Source: Verrucomicrobiota bacterium (GTDB taxonomy: Bacteria; Verrucomicrobiota; Verrucomicrobiia; Limisphaerales; UBA11358). From it: a stretch of 37,597 nt of DNA. Under the pieces are notes generated by a model. That model did not search any database. It saw only the letters and a list, made by a program, of their open reading frames with translations, and was not told the DNA's origin. Shown one piece after another: positions 17,380 through 25,694 of the stretch (within the stretch, counting starts at the first letter, position 1; each line of letters starts with the position of its first letter). The stretch is from contig JAGWMQ010000020.1 of NCBI GenBank assembly GCA_028873125.1, forward strand, positions 1 through 37,597, read 5' to 3'. The position numbers were made by a program, and so were the translations under genes.

Positions 17380-18489
17380 TCACTTGAGCGCCGCCGGATT
17401 GAGCGGCTTCAGATCCCGGGGCACGAACAGGCCGTCCTTGCGGATCAGTTCGCCGTCGAGCCACACTTCGCCGCCGCCCCATTCGGGCCGCTGGATCAGC
17501 ACCATGTCCCAATGCACCGCCGAGCGGTTCCCGTTGTCGCATTCTTCGTAAGCCTGGCCGGGCGTGAAGTGCAGCGAGCCGGCGATCTTCTCATCGAACA
17601 GGATGTCGCACATCGGATTCAAGATGAACGGATTTAAACCCAGCGAAAATTCGCCGACGAACCGCGCGCCGGCGTCCGTGTCCAGAATTTCGTTCAGTCG
17701 CCGGGAATTGTTCGCGGTGGCCGACCGGATTCTGCCGTCCTCGAACTCCAGCCGGACGTTTTCGAATTTCGCGCCCGAATAAATGGTCGGCGTGTTAAAG
17801 TGGATCACGCCGTTGACCGAATCCTTCACCGGGCATGAATACACCTCGCCGTCGGGAATGTTGTGGTCGCCCCGGCATTTCTTGGCGCCGATGCCCTTGA
17901 TGCTGAAGGTCAGGTCGGTGTCTGGACCCTTGATGTGGACCCGGTCGGCGCGTTTCATGCGTCGCTCCAGCGGAACCATGGCGCGCGCCATCTTCGCGTA
18001 ATCCATCGTGCAAACGTCGAAATACAAATTTTCAAAGGCCTCGGTGCTCATGCCCGCCGCCTGCGCCATGCTGGGCGTGGGCCAGCGCAGGACGCACCAG
18101 CGCGTCTTGTTGACGCGCCAGTCCTGCACGGGCCGCAGGACGCGCGAATACAGCGACAGGCGGTCGCCCGGGACGTCGGCGTTTTCGCTGGCGTTGGCGC
18201 TGCCGCGCACGGCGATGTAGGCCTGCACCTTCTTCATGCGGAACAATTCGATGTCGCGGAGCAGCGCGGCGTGGTTTTCATCGGTCGCCAGGACAATTTC
18301 GCGCGAAACGCGGGTGTGGCGCACTTCGATGAGCGGGGTGCCGCCGGCGCCCCGCACCACGCGCATGAGTTCCAGCGAAAATTCATCGGGCGCGTCAATC
18401 ATGTCCAGCAGCACGCGGTCGCCCTTGCGGATTTTCGTGGAATAGCCCACCAGCAGCCTGGCCAGTTTCTGGTAACGCGGATCGGTCAT
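17380..18489 (-). CDS. Aminopeptidase, M29 family (thermophilic metalloprotease type)
   Basis: 369 residues. All M29 metal and catalytic positions can be placed by comparison with the family: Glu215 in IPDGEVY, Glu280 in VGEFSLGLNP, His307 in SLHFTP, Tyr314 in GQAYEEC, and His326/Asp328 in SAVHWDMV. M29 enzymes are dinuclear metal exopeptidases with broad N-terminal residue specificity, acting in cytoplasmic peptide turnover. The N-terminal domain (KLARLLVGYSTKIRKGDRVLL) is also characteristic. There is no signal peptide. It is the first gene of its strand and convergent with the LysR gene, sharing the hairpin at its 3' end. Likely functional. Confidence 0.92.
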   Translation of the reverse strand: MTDPRYQKLARLLVGYSTKIRKGDRVLLDMIDAPDEFSLELMRVVRGAGGTPLIEVRHTRVSREIVLATDENHAALLRDIELFRMKKVQAYIAVRGSANASENADVPGDRLSLYSRVLRPVQDWRVNKTRWCVLRWPTPSMAQAAGMSTEAFENLYFDVCTMDYAKMARAMVPLERRMKRADRVHIKGPDTDLTFSIKGIGAKKCRGDHNIPDGEVYSCPVKDSVNGVIHFNTPTIYSGAKFENVRLEFEDGRIRSATANNSRRLNEILDTDAGARFVGEFSLGLNPFILNPMCDILFDEKIAGSLHFTPGQAYEECDNGNRSAVHWDMVLIQRPEWGGGEVWLDGELIRKDGLFVPRDLKPLNPAALK

Positions 18490-18503
18490 GGACGGAGTTT
18501 CGA

Positions 18504-18533
18504 GTTCCAGGCTTCAAGTTTCAAGTTTCAAAC
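18504..18533. repeat. Short GTTTCAA-type tandem repeat
   Basis: GTTCCAGGCTTCAAGTTTCAAGTTTCAAA contains about three and a half units of a 7-base GTTTCAA/G motif just upstream of the aminopeptidase gene. Repeats of this type are common in intergenic DNA of related genomes. No function is evident. Confidence 0.5.
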
Positions 18534-18626
18534 GCGAAAGATTTGCCGCGCGAAGGAGCCGGGGACGGTGAAGAAGAAAAATTCGACCGCCAAGTTCGCA
18601 CCTTCCGCGCGACCGTCGGGTTGATT

Positions 18627-19072
18627 TCAAACGCGCGGCGGTTCTTCGCCATGTTCGGCGAACCATTGGCGGAGAAAAACCAAGTCGCCCGCGTCTTTTT
18701 CGCGGTGCGTAACGGCTTTCATTCGCCAAAGCAGTTGCGGTGAAGCGAATGGCATGGGCACGCCATCCACTTCGCGCACGACGACATCCTTTGCCGCCTC
18801 GTCCTAATCAATGCCCCCCGCCGAGCGCATCAAGTCCACAACAATTTCATCGCCGACGCGAATGACGTTGTATTGCAGCAATTCGCCGGGTTGGAGTTCG
18901 CGCGCGGCTCTGTCCGGCAATGTGGAAAGCGCGGAAAAGATTTTCGCCTCGTTCTCCGAGTCGGCGGCGACAATCAAACCAACCTCCAAGGCGCGCCGAT
19001 TGTAATTGGCCGCGCGGATGGCGAATCCGCCCACCGCGACGTATTTTGCGCCGCGCTGATTTAATGAAGTTT
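18627..19072 (-). pseudogene. Nucleotidyltransferase pseudogene with an in-frame amber codon
   Basis: The minus-strand frame from about 19072 reads GAKYVAVGGFAIRAANYNRR then ALEVGLIVAADSENEAKIF, matching the start of a small nucleotidyltransferase. It reaches SAGGID followed by TAG (18806-18804), then continues in the same frame for 58 residues, DEAAKDVVVREVDGVPMPFA through RMKAVTHREKDAGDLVFLRQ to a TGA at 18627. The downstream part is typical of the family, so the TAG is a nonsense change within one gene, probably from Tyr. The metal site expected as D-V-D is E-V-G. The N-terminus runs into a hairpin repeat at 19088-19140 with no family-like start. Three independent lesions point to a dead gene. 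Confidence 0.72.
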
Positions 19073-19087
19073 TTTGGACGCGGATTT

Positions 19088-19140
19088 CACGAATTGTCGC
19101 GAATTCGAAAAATGTTAGGTGGAAATTCGCGCAATTCGTG
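19088..19140. repeat. 53-bp inverted repeat (AATTCGCG-type)
   Basis: CACGAATTGTCGCGAATT (19088-19105) and AATTCGCGCAATTCGTG (19124-19140) are inverted with a single bulged base, leaving an 18-base loop. It lies where the nucleotidyltransferase pseudogene should begin and about 90 bases before the sulfatase-like gene. It is AT-richer than the other palindromes of the window. Confidence 0.6.
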
Positions 19141-19226
19141 TCTCGCTGCTTCATCCACGGCGCTTCATCGTTTCATCGAAAAGGATTGCCTTGAACGCGC
19201 CGGGCTTTCCAGAATCCAATTCCCTG

Positions 19227-20663
19227 ATGAAATTGTCTTGTTTCAACCGGCCGGGCCGGCTGTCGTTCTGCGCGGTGCTCACGGCCGCGATTCTGCAATC
19301 CCTGTCGGCAGGCGCTCAATCGGCGTCCACCTATGCCGCGCACCGCCCGCTGCCGCGGCGGGCCAATCTCATTTTAATCGTCGCCGACGGCCTGGGCTAT
19401 GGCGACCTGAGATGTTACGGCCAGAAACATTTTCAAACGCCGGAACTGGACCGGCTCGCCGCCGGGGGAATCCGCTTCACCAGTTTTTACGCGGGCGATG
19501 CGGAGGTGTCACCGGCGTTCGCGGCGCTATTGCTGGGCCGGAACCCGGCGCATTTGCGGCAGAGCGCCGACCTCCATGCGCCGCTGGCGGCAAACGACGC
19601 GACGGTGGCGAAGGTGTTGAAGCAATCCGGCTATCACACCGGCTACATTGGCCAATGGGATTTGGGCGACGAGGGCACGAGTGGCGCGCCGTGGAAACAG
19701 GGCTTCGAGGAATTCGCCGGATACCTCGGGCCGCGGGACGTGGAAACCGCCTATGCCGATTTCATGTGGCGTTTCGCCCCGGGCAGCGTGCTGGATTCGA
19801 CGAACGGGCGAAGACGAGATTTCATCGGCAAGGAAACGATTTATGCAAACACGGGCGGCCGAAAAACCGAGTACATCCCCGACCTGCTCACGAAGGCGGC
19901 GCTGAACTTCATCCGGAACAACCAGCCCGACCCCTTCAACAATCACCGCCCGTTTTTCCTGGTCCTGCAGTATCAGATCCCCGGCGCCGGCGACCCGGTG
20001 GTGCCTTCCGACGCGCCGTATTCGGAGGAGCCCTGGCCGCAGCCGGAAAGAAACAAGGCCGCCGCCATCACACGGCTCGACGGCTACATTGGGCAATTGC
20101 TCGAGCAGCTGGACAAACTGGGGCAGGCCAGCAACACGGTGGTTTTTTTCACCAGCGACACCGGTCCCGCCCGTGGTGGAGGCGTGGATCCGGCATTTTT
20201 GCAGAGCACCGGACGGTTCCGCGGCGGGCGCGGCGATCTGTATGAAGGCGGGCTGCGCGCGCCGCTCCTCGTCCGCTGGCCGGGAAGAATCCCCGCCGGA
20301 CAAGTGAGCGACCTGCCCCATGCCGCCTGGGACTTTCTGCCGACGGCTGCCGACATCGCGCTGGTCAATCCGCCGGCGGACCTTGACGGCCATTCTTTTG
20401 TCCGGGCGTTGATGGGGCAAAAGGCCGCGTCCGGCCGTCAATTCTTCTACTGGCGGTTGGACCGCGGTTCCGCCGTCGAACAGGCCGCGCGGCAGGGGGG
20501 ATGGAAAATCATCCGCACGCGTCCGAACGAAAAATGGGAACTCTACAACCTCGGCGCCGATCCCGGTGAAACCCAAAACGTCGCGGACAAAAACCCCGGC
20601 GTGCTGGCCAGGTTTGAGCGGCAACTGCCAAAGCCGCAGACGGCCCGCCCCTCCGGGTTGTGA
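19227..20663 (+). CDS. Sulfatase-fold secreted protein lacking catalytic residues (pseudo-sulfatase)
   Basis: 478 residues. A signal peptide (MKLSCFNRPGRLSFCAVLTA, ending near SAGA-QS) implies export. The sulfatase fold is clear from end to end: LILIVADGLGYGDLRCYG, TPELDRLAAGGIRFTSFYA, YHTGYIGQWDLG, VVFFTSDTGP, GDLYEGGLRAPLLVRWPGRI, and a C-terminal ELYNLGADPGETQNVAD. However, the key positions differ from active enzymes: the second metal Asp of A-D-D is Gly55; the formylglycine site C-S-P-S-R is V94-S-P-A-F98; K-W-H is Q143-W-D145; the active-site His of P-H is Gly253; D-N is D311-T312. The frame is fully intact. It probably no longer cleaves sulfate esters and may bind glycans or be a paralogue in decay. 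ATG 19227 gives the signal peptide. Confidence 0.82.
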   Translation: MKLSCFNRPGRLSFCAVLTAAILQSLSAGAQSASTYAAHRPLPRRANLILIVADGLGYGDLRCYGQKHFQTPELDRLAAGGIRFTSFYAGDAEVSPAFAALLLGRNPAHLRQSADLHAPLAANDATVAKVLKQSGYHTGYIGQWDLGDEGTSGAPWKQGFEEFAGYLGPRDVETAYADFMWRFAPGSVLDSTNGRRRDFIGKETIYANTGGRKTEYIPDLLTKAALNFIRNNQPDPFNNHRPFFLVLQYQIPGAGDPVVPSDAPYSEEPWPQPERNKAAAITRLDGYIGQLLEQLDKLGQASNTVVFFTSDTGPARGGGVDPAFLQSTGRFRGGRGDLYEGGLRAPLLVRWPGRIPAGQVSDLPHAAWDFLPTAADIALVNPPADLDGHSFVRALMGQKAASGRQFFYWRLDRGSAVEQAARQGGWKIIRTRPNEKWELYNLGADPGETQNVADKNPGVLARFERQLPKPQTARPSGL

Positions 20664-20669
20664 GGGTGG

Positions 20670-20696
20670 TTGGCGGCCGGCCGCGCCCGGCGCCAA
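20670..20696. terminator. GC-rich hairpin between convergent genes
   Basis: TTGGCG(g)CCGG pairs with CCGGCGCCAA around a CCGCGC loop: a 10-bp stem with one bulge, 7 bases after the sulfatase-like stop and 12 bases before the stop of the small membrane gene on the other strand. There is no T-run. Probably a terminator for either strand. Confidence 0.5.
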
Positions 20697-20707
20697 GGAA
20701 GCGGCGC

Positions 20708-20875
20708 TCAATGCGCCGGATGGCTGGGGAGCGGCGCGTTGAAGTTGCGCTCCTGCTTTTCGCGATGCACGGCGGCGCTCATCCACGCAACGGCCAGCGC
20801 CACAAAGAGCACGAATGCCGCCAGCACGAGCCACGGCCATGTGTAACGCCGCGGCGTTTCAATCGGATCGGTCAT
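20708..20875 (-). CDS. Small single-pass membrane protein
   Basis: 55 residues: MTDPIETPRRY, then a hydrophobic helix WPWLVLAAFVLFVALAVAWM, then a short polar tail (AAVHREKQERNFNA). The basic residues before the helix favour the N-terminus in the cytoplasm. No family was recognised. The layout is similar to that of the protein at 23836-24009 (MTD start, acidic N-terminus, R-R-Y before one helix), but the helices are not alike, so relatedness is uncertain. The frame is open well upstream. ATG 20875 is chosen because the upstream residues are repeat-like. Confidence 0.5.
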   Translation of the reverse strand: MTDPIETPRRYTWPWLVLAAFVLFVALAVAWMSAAVHREKQERNFNAPLPSHPAH

Positions 20876-21126
20876 GGCCCCGGAACATCGCACAAATTGA
20901 AACCGGATGAAACTCCTTTCAGCTCGTCTTCCGGCGCGCGGCGCCAAGAGACGACGGCTTCTCCACCCGTCTTGGTTCCCCCGATAGGGTGTGAATACCA
21001 GCCCGCCCGCGCGGCGAGTTGGCCGCATTCCCCCGAAGGCGATGAACGGATTTGGCTTCTGCTCGCCGTTCCTCAAAATCGCAACCCGTTCTTCCGCGGG
21101 GTCGGCTGCTGAAACCGGAACCGCCG

Positions 21127-21327
21127 CTAGGAAAACAGCGGAAGTTGTGCGCCTGCAGGACGGCGGAACGCCGCCACCGAGAGTTTGGGGCCATCGTCGT
21201 CGAGGCCTGCTTTGCGGCGCGCCAGTTCCAACAGGGTCTGGATTCTCTCGAACCGGTTGGCCGGATTCTCCGACGCGCCGCGATGGCTGAAATCCAATGG
21301 TCTGCTGGCATGGGCACAATTTAGCAC
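21127..21327 (-). pseudogene. Deletion scar of a radical-SAM gene (PA0069/SplB-like)
   Basis: The minus-strand reading DFSHRGASENPANRFER matches the very start of PA0069-family radical SAM proteins (G-R-G-A-x-x-N-P-x-N-R-F-E). It passes directly into ELARRKAGLDDDGPKLSVAA and FRRPAGAQLPLF, which resembles the very end of the same family. The roughly 300 residues expected between, including the CxxxCxxC cluster motif, are missing. This looks like one in-frame internal deletion that left the gene's two ends joined. The family assignment is from memory of the motifs. Confidence 0.5.
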
Positions 21328-21526
21328 ATCAGCCCGCTGGCGCGGGCCACCGGCGCAAACCGCGGGCGATTAAGGGCCTTCGAGGCAGACCGGGCGATGG
21401 CCAAAATCAGCCGCCAAAGCCGCGCCGCGGCGGTGCACGACTGAGGCGCAAACTGCGGGAGGGTTGATTTTCTGCTGTCCACGCCCTTGGATTTTCGGGC
21501 ACACTGTGGCGCGGTTGTCCCGATTT

Positions 21527-22531
21527 ATGAAAATGACCAAACCGAAAGACTCCGCCCCCGGCCGCTGGCTCTCCTACCGGCCCGAGATCAAGGTCCTGGA
21601 CTGCACCATCCGCGACGGCGGCTTGATGAACAACCACCAGTTCGACGACCAGATCGTCAAGGTGGTCTATGACACCTGCGTGGCGGCCGGCGTGGACTAC
21701 ATGGAACTGGGCTACAGGGCGTCGCGCAAAGGCATCAAGGCCGGCGAACACGGCTGCTGGAAATACTGCCTCGAGGACGACCTGCGCCGCATCGTCGGCG
21801 ACAACAAAACGAATTTGAAGCTCACCGTCATGGCCGACGCCGAGCGCTGCGATTACCGGGAGGACATCCTGCCCAAAAAGGATTCCGTCCTGGACGTGAT
21901 CCGCGTGGCGACCTACATCAACCAGATTCCCACTGCGCTCGACATGGTCAAGGATGCGCACGACAAGGGCTATGAAACCACCGTCAACCTCATGGCCGTT
22001 TCCGTCGTGCCGGAGCGCGAGCTGGACGAGGGGTTGGAAATGCTCGCCGCGTCCGAGGCCCGGGCGATTTACGTTGTGGACAGCTTCGGCGCGCTTTACA
22101 GCGAGCGGGTGCAATATCTGGTGAAGAAATACCTGCTCCACTGCAAGGCCTCGGGCAAGGACGTGGGCGTGCATATGCACAACAACATGCAACTGGCCTT
22201 CGCCAATACCATCGAGGGCATCATCCTGGGCGCGAATTTTCTCGACGCCACGATGGCCGGCCTGGGGCGCGGCGCCGGCAATTGCCCGATGGAACTGCTG
22301 CTGGCCTTTCTGCACAACCCGAAATACAAATTGCGCCCGGTGCTCGACTGCGTCCAGAACCACATCGAGCCCCTGCGCGCGAAATTGTTGTGGGGCTACG
22401 ACCTCCCTTATCTGCTGACCGGCATGTTAAACCAGCATCCGCGCACTGCCATCAAGTTCAAGGAAGCCGAATTAAAGGGTGAGAGGGGGGACATCCTGAG
22501 GTTCCACGACGCCGTCACGGACCAGGAATAA
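21527..22531 (+). CDS. Aldolase catalytic domain protein (HMGL/DmpG-like)
   Basis: 334 residues. A TIM barrel of the DRE superfamily is shown by VLDCTIRDGGLMNNHQFDDQ (D-C-T-I-R-D-G-G, with the metal Asp and catalytic Arg), VDYMELGYRA, the strand-6 IYVVDSFGAL, the metal motif VGVHMHNNMQLAF and LDATMAGLGRGAGNCPMELL. In 4-hydroxy-2-oxovalerate aldolases the last motif has the same form, so the reaction is likely a metal-dependent retro-aldol or Claisen step on a small oxo acid. In some bacteria these proteins sit in surface-sugar or lipid clusters, but here no pathway gene adjoins it. ATG 21527 is chosen because the family begins near it, although the frame opens at 21464. Confidence 0.85.
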   Translation: MKMTKPKDSAPGRWLSYRPEIKVLDCTIRDGGLMNNHQFDDQIVKVVYDTCVAAGVDYMELGYRASRKGIKAGEHGCWKYCLEDDLRRIVGDNKTNLKLTVMADAERCDYREDILPKKDSVLDVIRVATYINQIPTALDMVKDAHDKGYETTVNLMAVSVVPERELDEGLEMLAASEARAIYVVDSFGALYSERVQYLVKKYLLHCKASGKDVGVHMHNNMQLAFANTIEGIILGANFLDATMAGLGRGAGNCPMELLLAFLHNPKYKLRPVLDCVQNHIEPLRAKLLWGYDLPYLLTGMLNQHPRTAIKFKEAELKGERGDILRFHDAVTDQE

Positions 22532-22534
22532 ACG

Positions 22535-22587
22535 GGAGCTGCGCTCCGGCAAAACGTCGCGTCACCGGTTTTCCGGGTATCACCCGG
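22535..22587. terminator. Tandem hairpins after the aldolase gene
   Basis: GGAGC-tgc-GCTCC (22535-22547) begins 4 bases after the aldolase stop, and CCGGGT-atc-ACCCGG (22573-22587) follows. No T-run. They lie in the 217-bp gap before the convergent kinase gene and may end transcription of one or both genes. Confidence 0.38.
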
Positions 22588-22748
22588 CCGGCCGGCGAAA
22601 ATTTCCGGATGTGGCAAGCGTTCCACTTTCCCCATCGCGCACATGCCAGCGAAAGGGTCCCGGCCAACGCACGGTCTTTCAACCCCCTGGCGTTCCGGAG
22701 GCATCTTCCCTGTCCAAGTGCGCCCGGATGGGTTGGATGGCGCCTTCG

Positions 22749-23690
22749 TCAAATCCGCCGGGTGACAACGTCGCGCGCGAGCCGCTCCACGTCGCGCCGG
22801 TCCAGCTCGCCGGGCATGAGCGTCAGCGCGTTGGCGGCGCCGGCGGCCGCGCCCCAGCGGCACGCCTCGCCCAAATCCTCCCCCCGCAACAACCGCGTCA
22901 CCAGGGCGGCGGTGAAGGCGTCGCCCGAGCCGATCGGATTGGCGGCGCGAATCCGGGGCGGAAAAATTCGCCAGAAGCTTGCCCCGTCAAACGCCAGGGC
23001 CGGTTCCTTGCCGACAGTGACCACCACCCGTTGTGCGCCGCGTTCGACCAATTCGCCCATCGCGCGCCTTACGTCCTCCTCGTCCCGGAGGGGGCGGCCG
23101 AACGTGGCTGCCAGTTCGGCGTGGTTCGGTTTTACCAGGGACGGTCTGGCCTTCAGCGCCTCCCACAAGGCGGCGCCTTGCGCGTCCACCACGGAAATCG
23201 CCCCGGCCGCTTCGGCCAAGCCCGCGCAGTCGAAGTAAAAACGGGCCGGTCCGCCGGAGACGATCGTCCCCGAGAGCACCACGGCGCGGCACTCCACCAC
23301 GCGCCGGCGGACCACCGCCATGAGCCGGTCGAAGTCCGCCGGCGCGACGGCGCGGCTTTCCTCGACCAGTTCGGTGTGCGTGCCGGCCGATTCGTCAATG
23401 ACGGTGATGCACTGTCGCGTGGGCGTGGCCACGGTCACAAAATCAGATTCGACGCCCTTTTGCATCAGTGCCGCACGCACGAATTCTCCGCGGTCACCGC
23501 CCAGAAATCCGGCCGCCACGGGCTGTTCCCCCAGCGCCTTCAAGACCTTGGCCACATTGATGGATTTGCCGGCCGCGCCATCGAGGGTGGTGGTGGCGCG
23601 ATTCACGGCGTCCAGATTCAAGGTGCGCAAGAGCATCACCCGTTGCGCGGCGGGCGTGGTGCCGAGGCAGAGAATTCCAGCCGGGTTCAT
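22749..23690 (-). CDS. PfkB-family sugar kinase (1-phosphofructokinase/hexose kinase type)
   Basis: 313 residues with the ribokinase-like fold. The N-terminus ILCLGTTPAAQRVMLL, then DGAAGKSINVAKVLKALGE, is the sugar-phosphate-binding part of the 1-phosphofructokinase/tagatose-6-phosphate kinase branch (usually G-G-K-G-x-N-V-A; here A-G-K-S-I-N-V-A). The C-terminal ATP site reads IRAANPIGSGDAFTAALVT, with the catalytic Asp in GSGDAF. It probably phosphorylates a hexose phosphate. No PTS or fructose-uptake genes adjoin it, so the natural substrate is not clear. ATG 23690 has the family N-terminus right behind it. Convergent with the aldolase gene and divergent from the small membrane gene. Confidence 0.87.
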   Translation of the reverse strand: MNPAGILCLGTTPAAQRVMLLRTLNLDAVNRATTTLDGAAGKSINVAKVLKALGEQPVAAGFLGGDRGEFVRAALMQKGVESDFVTVATPTRQCITVIDESAGTHTELVEESRAVAPADFDRLMAVVRRRVVECRAVVLSGTIVSGGPARFYFDCAGLAEAAGAISVVDAQGAALWEALKARPSLVKPNHAELAATFGRPLRDEEDVRRAMGELVERGAQRVVVTVGKEPALAFDGASFWRIFPPRIRAANPIGSGDAFTAALVTRLLRGEDLGEACRWGAAAGAANALTLMPGELDRRDVERLARDVVTRRI

Positions 23691-23835
23691 TTATGAACGA
23701 ATTGTCCGCGGACGAAATTACGACGGTCGGGCCCGCGGCGCAGCAAAACACTTTGAAGAAGAAAAGACCTGCTCCTTCATTCCCCCGGCGCCTGATAGGA
23801 TTGACACCCCTGGCGGAATTGCATTTTGTGACACC

Positions 23836-24009
23836 ATGACGGACGAAACCGACCCGCCTGGTTTTCCTTTGCTTGAACCATCGCGCCGCTACGCGCCACT
23901 GGCGGCGTGGGCGGCTGTTGTCCTCACGCCGCTGTTCATTCCGCTGAAGATCATCGGTTGCGGCTATCCGCCTGGGGATGACGCGCTGCGGGAAGCCGCC
24001 AAGGCATAA
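23836..24009 (+). CDS. Small single-pass membrane protein
   Basis: 57 residues: an acidic head (MTDETDPPGFPLLEPSRRY), a hydrophobic segment LAAWAAVVLTPLFIPLKIIG and a short tail. The ATG at 23836 is the only sensible start. No family was recognised. A 145-bp divergent gap separates it from the kinase gene. Lacking homology, this is supported by composition and context only. Confidence 0.4.
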   Translation: MTDETDPPGFPLLEPSRRYAPLAAWAAVVLTPLFIPLKIIGCGYPPGDDALREAAKA

Positions 24010-24098
24010 TGAAATTTAATAAACTTTTATCTTGATTTTTGGGTCCGGTCTGACAACCTGCGCGTGTGCCGCCGTGGGGGAGGCCGGCGCCGAAATCT
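24010..24098 (+). promoter_or_regulatory. AT-rich leader upstream of the BLUF gene
   Basis: GAAATTTAATAAACTTTTATCTTGATTTTTG is markedly AT-richer than its surroundings and lies 60-90 bases before the BLUF start, so it probably holds the promoter. No consensus -35/-10 pair with good spacing was found. Confidence 0.3.
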
Positions 24099-24527
24099 AT
24101 GGCGCGGTTGTTTCAGGTCGCTTACATCAGCACCGCCTCCGACTTTTTCGACAAGCGGGCGTTGCGGGAAATACTCCGGGAAAGCAACGGGCGGAACGCC
24201 GAGGCGGGCGTCACGGGCATGTTGCTCTACAAGAACGGCCACTTCATGCAGGTGTTGGAAGGCGCGGAGGACGCCGTGAAGGCCACCTTCCAGCGCATTC
24301 AGCGCGACCCGCGCCACCATGGCATCATCGTCCTGCTCGAGGGGCCGGTGGAGCAGCGGCACTTTCAGACCTGGTCCATGGCCTTCCGCGACCTGGACCT
24401 GCCGGACCATCAGGACGTGCCCGGCTACAGCGAGTTCCTGAACACGCCGCTGACGGGGGTGGAATTCGCGGGCGATCCGTCCCGCTGCGAAAAGCTCCTG
24501 CTCCTCTTCAAGAAGAACGTCGTCTGA
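24099..24527 (+). CDS. BLUF-domain blue-light photoreceptor
   Basis: 142 residues. A BLUF domain fills residues 1 to about 95: [36 protein letters not shown], and [11 protein letters not shown]. The photochemical residues line up with AppA by spacing: Tyr9, Asn33, Gln51, Trp92 and Met94 (the Y-Q gap is 42, N-Q 18, Q-W 41, all as in AppA). BLUF proteins bind FAD non-covalently and shift a hydrogen-bond network around Gln and Tyr on blue light. This one has no output domain, only about 45 further residues with an acidic linker and a basic end (KKNVV). It must signal through a partner protein. ATG 24099 is the start that gives the beta strand. An aldo/keto reductase follows after 89 bases. Confidence 0.92.
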   Translation: MARLFQVAYISTASDFFDKRALREILRESNGRNAEAGVTGMLLYKNGHFMQVLEGAEDAVKATFQRIQRDPRHHGIIVLLEGPVEQRHFQTWSMAFRDLDLPDHQDVPGYSEFLNTPLTGVEFAGDPSRCEKLLLLFKKNVV

Positions 24528-24616
24528 GGCCGCCTGTGGTTTCGCCGCGCGCCGGATTCTTGCCAAGGCACCGACCGGTGCTACGTTGGAAACAGCTTGA
24601 ACAAGCGGAGCAAACG

Positions 24617-25606
<990 letters not shown>

Positions 25607-25694
25607 AAGGCGCGAATGAAAAGTGGTGCGGGTGTCCTTGCCCGGACCTTGCCTCGAATCAATCCGCGCGGGTGGCGACGCCTTTTTGGCGTGC

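Noticed and set aside
18804-18806. Amber codon as a sign of a recoded stop (pyrrolysine or suppressor)
   Set aside because: No supporting pyl genes or tRNA in the window, and the same gene has other lesions.
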